From positions 4,510,501 through 4,574,500 of the forward strand of contig NZ_CP109073.1 of assembly GCF_035917415.1 (NCBI RefSeq): a DNA stretch of 64,000 bases, read 5' to 3'. The DNA is from Streptomyces sp. NBC_01803 (GTDB taxonomy: Bacteria > Actinomycetota > Actinomycetes > Streptomycetales > Streptomycetaceae). How positions within the stretch are numbered: the first letter of the stretch is position 1; the number at the start of each line of letters is the position of its first letter. Below the pieces are notes generated by a model. That model did not search any database and was not told the DNA's origin. It saw nothing but the letters and a program-made list of their open reading frames with translations. Below are positions 62,756-64,000 of this stretch, piece by piece. A program made the translations under genes and the position numbers.

Positions 62756-62786
62756 TTGCCTGGAGTGCACTCCAGCTCTTTAGCGT
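62756..62786 (+). promoter_or_regulatory. MerR-type promoter and operator
   Basis: The -35 TTGCCT (62,756-62,761) and -10 TAGCGT (62,781-62,786) are 19 bp apart, the long spacing typical of MerR-controlled promoters. A perfect 16-bp palindrome CTGGAGTGCACTCCAG (62,760-62,775) sits between them. The -10 is only 6 bases before the merR ATG, so the transcript is probably leaderless. Confidence 0.8.
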
Positions 62787-62792
62787 GCGGGT

Positions 62793-63257
62793 ATGACCCT
62801 GACCCAGCAGGAGCAGCCAGGGCTTGACGAGACCGTCGGTCAGTGCGCGCCCGCCAAGCCCAAGCCGAGACCCGACGGACACGACCAGTACACGATCAGC
62901 GAGGTGTCCGCCCACACCGGACTGAGCGTCCACACGCTGCGCTGGTACGAGCGCATCGGCCTGATGCCGCACATCGACCGCTCGCACACGGGCCAGCGCC
63001 GGTACACCAACCGCGACTTGGAGTGGCTGGCGTTCGTCAACAAGCTCCGGCTGACCGGAATGGCGGTGGCGGACATGGTCCGTTACGCCAATCTCGTGCG
63101 GCAGGGCGAGCACACGTTCGCCGAGCGCAGGGCGCTGCTGTGCGCGACGCGCGAGAGCGTGCTGCTCCGCGTCGTCGAACTCCAGGGCACCCTGGCGGTT
63201 CTCGACTTCAAGATCGATTTCTACGCTGACGCCCGAAGGGCGTCGGAAAGGCCCTGA
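62793..63257 (+). CDS. MerR-family regulator
   Basis: A 154-residue MerR-type regulator. The N-terminal winged HTH is YTISEVSAHTGLSVHTLRWYERIGLMPHIDR at 33-63, then RRYTNRDLEWLAFVNKLRLTGM. A short C-terminal dimerisation helix follows (ERRALLCATRESVLLRVVELQ). No metal-binding Cys cluster is apparent, so the signal is likely organic or redox. It probably controls its own promoter and the aldo-keto reductase that follows 8 bp downstream. Confidence 0.92.
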   Translation: MTLTQQEQPGLDETVGQCAPAKPKPRPDGHDQYTISEVSAHTGLSVHTLRWYERIGLMPHIDRSHTGQRRYTNRDLEWLAFVNKLRLTGMAVADMVRYANLVRQGEHTFAERRALLCATRESVLLRVVELQGTLAVLDFKIDFYADARRASERP

Positions 63258-63265
63258 ACCCTCGT

Positions 63266-64000
63266 ATGAGCGACACCACCACGATCGACACTGCCACGCT
63301 CGGCACCGGCGGCCCGCGCGTCGGCGTCCAGGGGCTCGGCTGCATGGGCATGAGCTTCGCCTACGGACCGACCGACGCCGCCGAGGCCCGCGCCACGCTG
63401 GAGCGGGCGCTCGACCTCGGCGTCACCCTCTTCGACACGGCCGACATCTACGGCCAGGGCGAGAACGAGACGTTCCTGTCGCCGTTCTTCCGCGCCCACC
63501 GCGACGAGATCACCATCGCGACCAAGTTCGCGATCGTCATCGACCCCGCCAACCCCACGGCGCGCGGCATCCGCAACGACCGGCCCTACCTGAGGGAGTG
63601 CGTCGAGGGCAGCCTGCGGCGGCTGGACGTGGACGTGATCGACCTGTACTACATGCACCGCCGGGACCCCGCCGTGCCGATCGAGGAAACGGTCGGGGCG
63701 ATGGCCGAGCTGGTGACCGAGGGCAAGGTCAAGCAGCTGGGCCTGAGCGAGGTCACCGGGCCCGAGCTGCGCGCGGCGCACGCCGTGCACCCGATCGCGG
63801 CCGTCCAGTCCGAATGGTCGCTGTTCTCGCGCGACGTGGAGCGGACCGCCGTGCCGGCGGCCGAGGAGCTGGGCGTCGCCTTCGTGCCGTACTCGCCGCT
63901 CGGCCGGGGCTTCCTGACCGGCGCCTTCACCGACGCCAGCGCCGAGCTGACGGCCGACGACTTCCGCCGCCAGCAGCCCCGTTACAACGGCTCCAACGCC
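63266..64000 (+). CDS. Aldo/keto reductase, partial at window end
   Basis: The first 245 residues of a YakC/AKR13-type aldo-keto reductase that would reduce carbonyls with NADPH. Seen: VGVQGLGCMGMSFAYGP near 20, the catalytic Asp and Tyr in LFDTADIYGQGENE near 55, Lys in IATKFAIV near 85, and His in LYYMHRRDP near 130. The C-terminus lies beyond the window. ATG at 63,266, 8 bp after the MerR stop; the pair is one unit. Confidence 0.92.
   Translation, partial: MSDTTTIDTATLGTGGPRVGVQGLGCMGMSFAYGPTDAAEARATLERALDLGVTLFDTADIYGQGENETFLSPFFRAHRDEITIATKFAIVIDPANPTARGIRNDRPYLRECVEGSLRRLDVDVIDLYYMHRRDPAVPIEETVGAMAELVTEGKVKQLGLSEVTGPELRAAHAVHPIAAVQSEWSLFSRDVERTAVPAAEELGVAFVPYSPLGRGFLTGAFTDASAELTADDFRRQQPRYNGSNA

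Noticed and set aside
62537..62770. Gly-Trp-Asp-Gly-Thr repeat peptide frame
   Set aside because: Product of the CGTCCC-type DNA repeats; no RBS or homology.
1..64000. CRISPR array
   Set aside because: No set of regularly spaced identical 25-40 bp repeats was seen; the only short tandem arrays are those listed.

Overview
The window is high-GC actinomycete DNA, almost certainly Streptomyces. GTG starts are common, XRE/DUF397 pairs are present, and the right side carries the Streptomyces fatty-acid locus fasR-fabD-fabH-acpP-fabF with DUF3145 nearby. It has two parts: a mosaic of integrated elements on the left (1 to about 46,842) and ordinary core chromosome on the right (about 46,843 to 64,000).

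Attachment sites. An intact CAT-anticodon tRNA gene (46,798-46,871, minus) is abutted by a complete tyrosine integrase gene (45,176-46,852). The 3' end of that tRNA is repeated exactly (47 bp) at 7,244-7,290, which defines an element of about 39.55 kb (element B, 7,291-46,842). Left of the 7,244 site lies a frameshifted, internally deleted paralogue of the same integrase (about 6,568-7,243) in the same position relative to its att site. The first ~68 bases of the window also resemble the sequence just inside element B (about 7,472-7,540). The simplest reading is a tandem array: a decayed element A (left of the window to 7,243) followed by element B.

Element A (1-7,243) is largely a graveyard: a truncated HEPN-type protein, an intact tyrS, two degraded phosphoribosyltransferase copies, an apparently intact Uma2-family gene, the C-terminus of a BREX-2-type pglX abutting pieces of a DUF3320-type helicase, a frameshifted dprA-like gene and the broken integrase.

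Element B carries, left to right: an HNH/superfamily-2 helicase gene (minus); a complete class 1 DISARM operon drmD-drmMI-drmA-drmB-drmC (plus, with overlapping genes); a scrap of the phosphoribosyltransferase; a second tyrS inverted relative to the first and differing by only four residues; an FxLD-family class I lanthipeptide cluster (minus: methyltransferase, precursor, LanB, LanC, a stand-alone thiopeptide-type protein and a frameshifted helical-repeat gene); two small genes plus an XRE/DUF397 pair; a four-gene Wadjet (JetABCD-like) operon (minus); a scrap of a STAND-type NTPase; and the integrase. No conjugation or replication gene is visible.

The right flank holds tRNA-Asn, a YtxH-like protein, an SMP-30-type lactonase, an MDR oxidoreductase, an SGNH lipoprotein, DUF3145, a beta-hydroxyacid dehydrogenase, a TetR/KAS III pair, the fatty-acid synthase operon under fasR, a pirin, a serine hydrolase, a TauD-type dioxygenase, and a MerR/aldo-keto reductase pair with a clear MerR-type promoter. 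All calls were made by reading the sequence; no database search was run.
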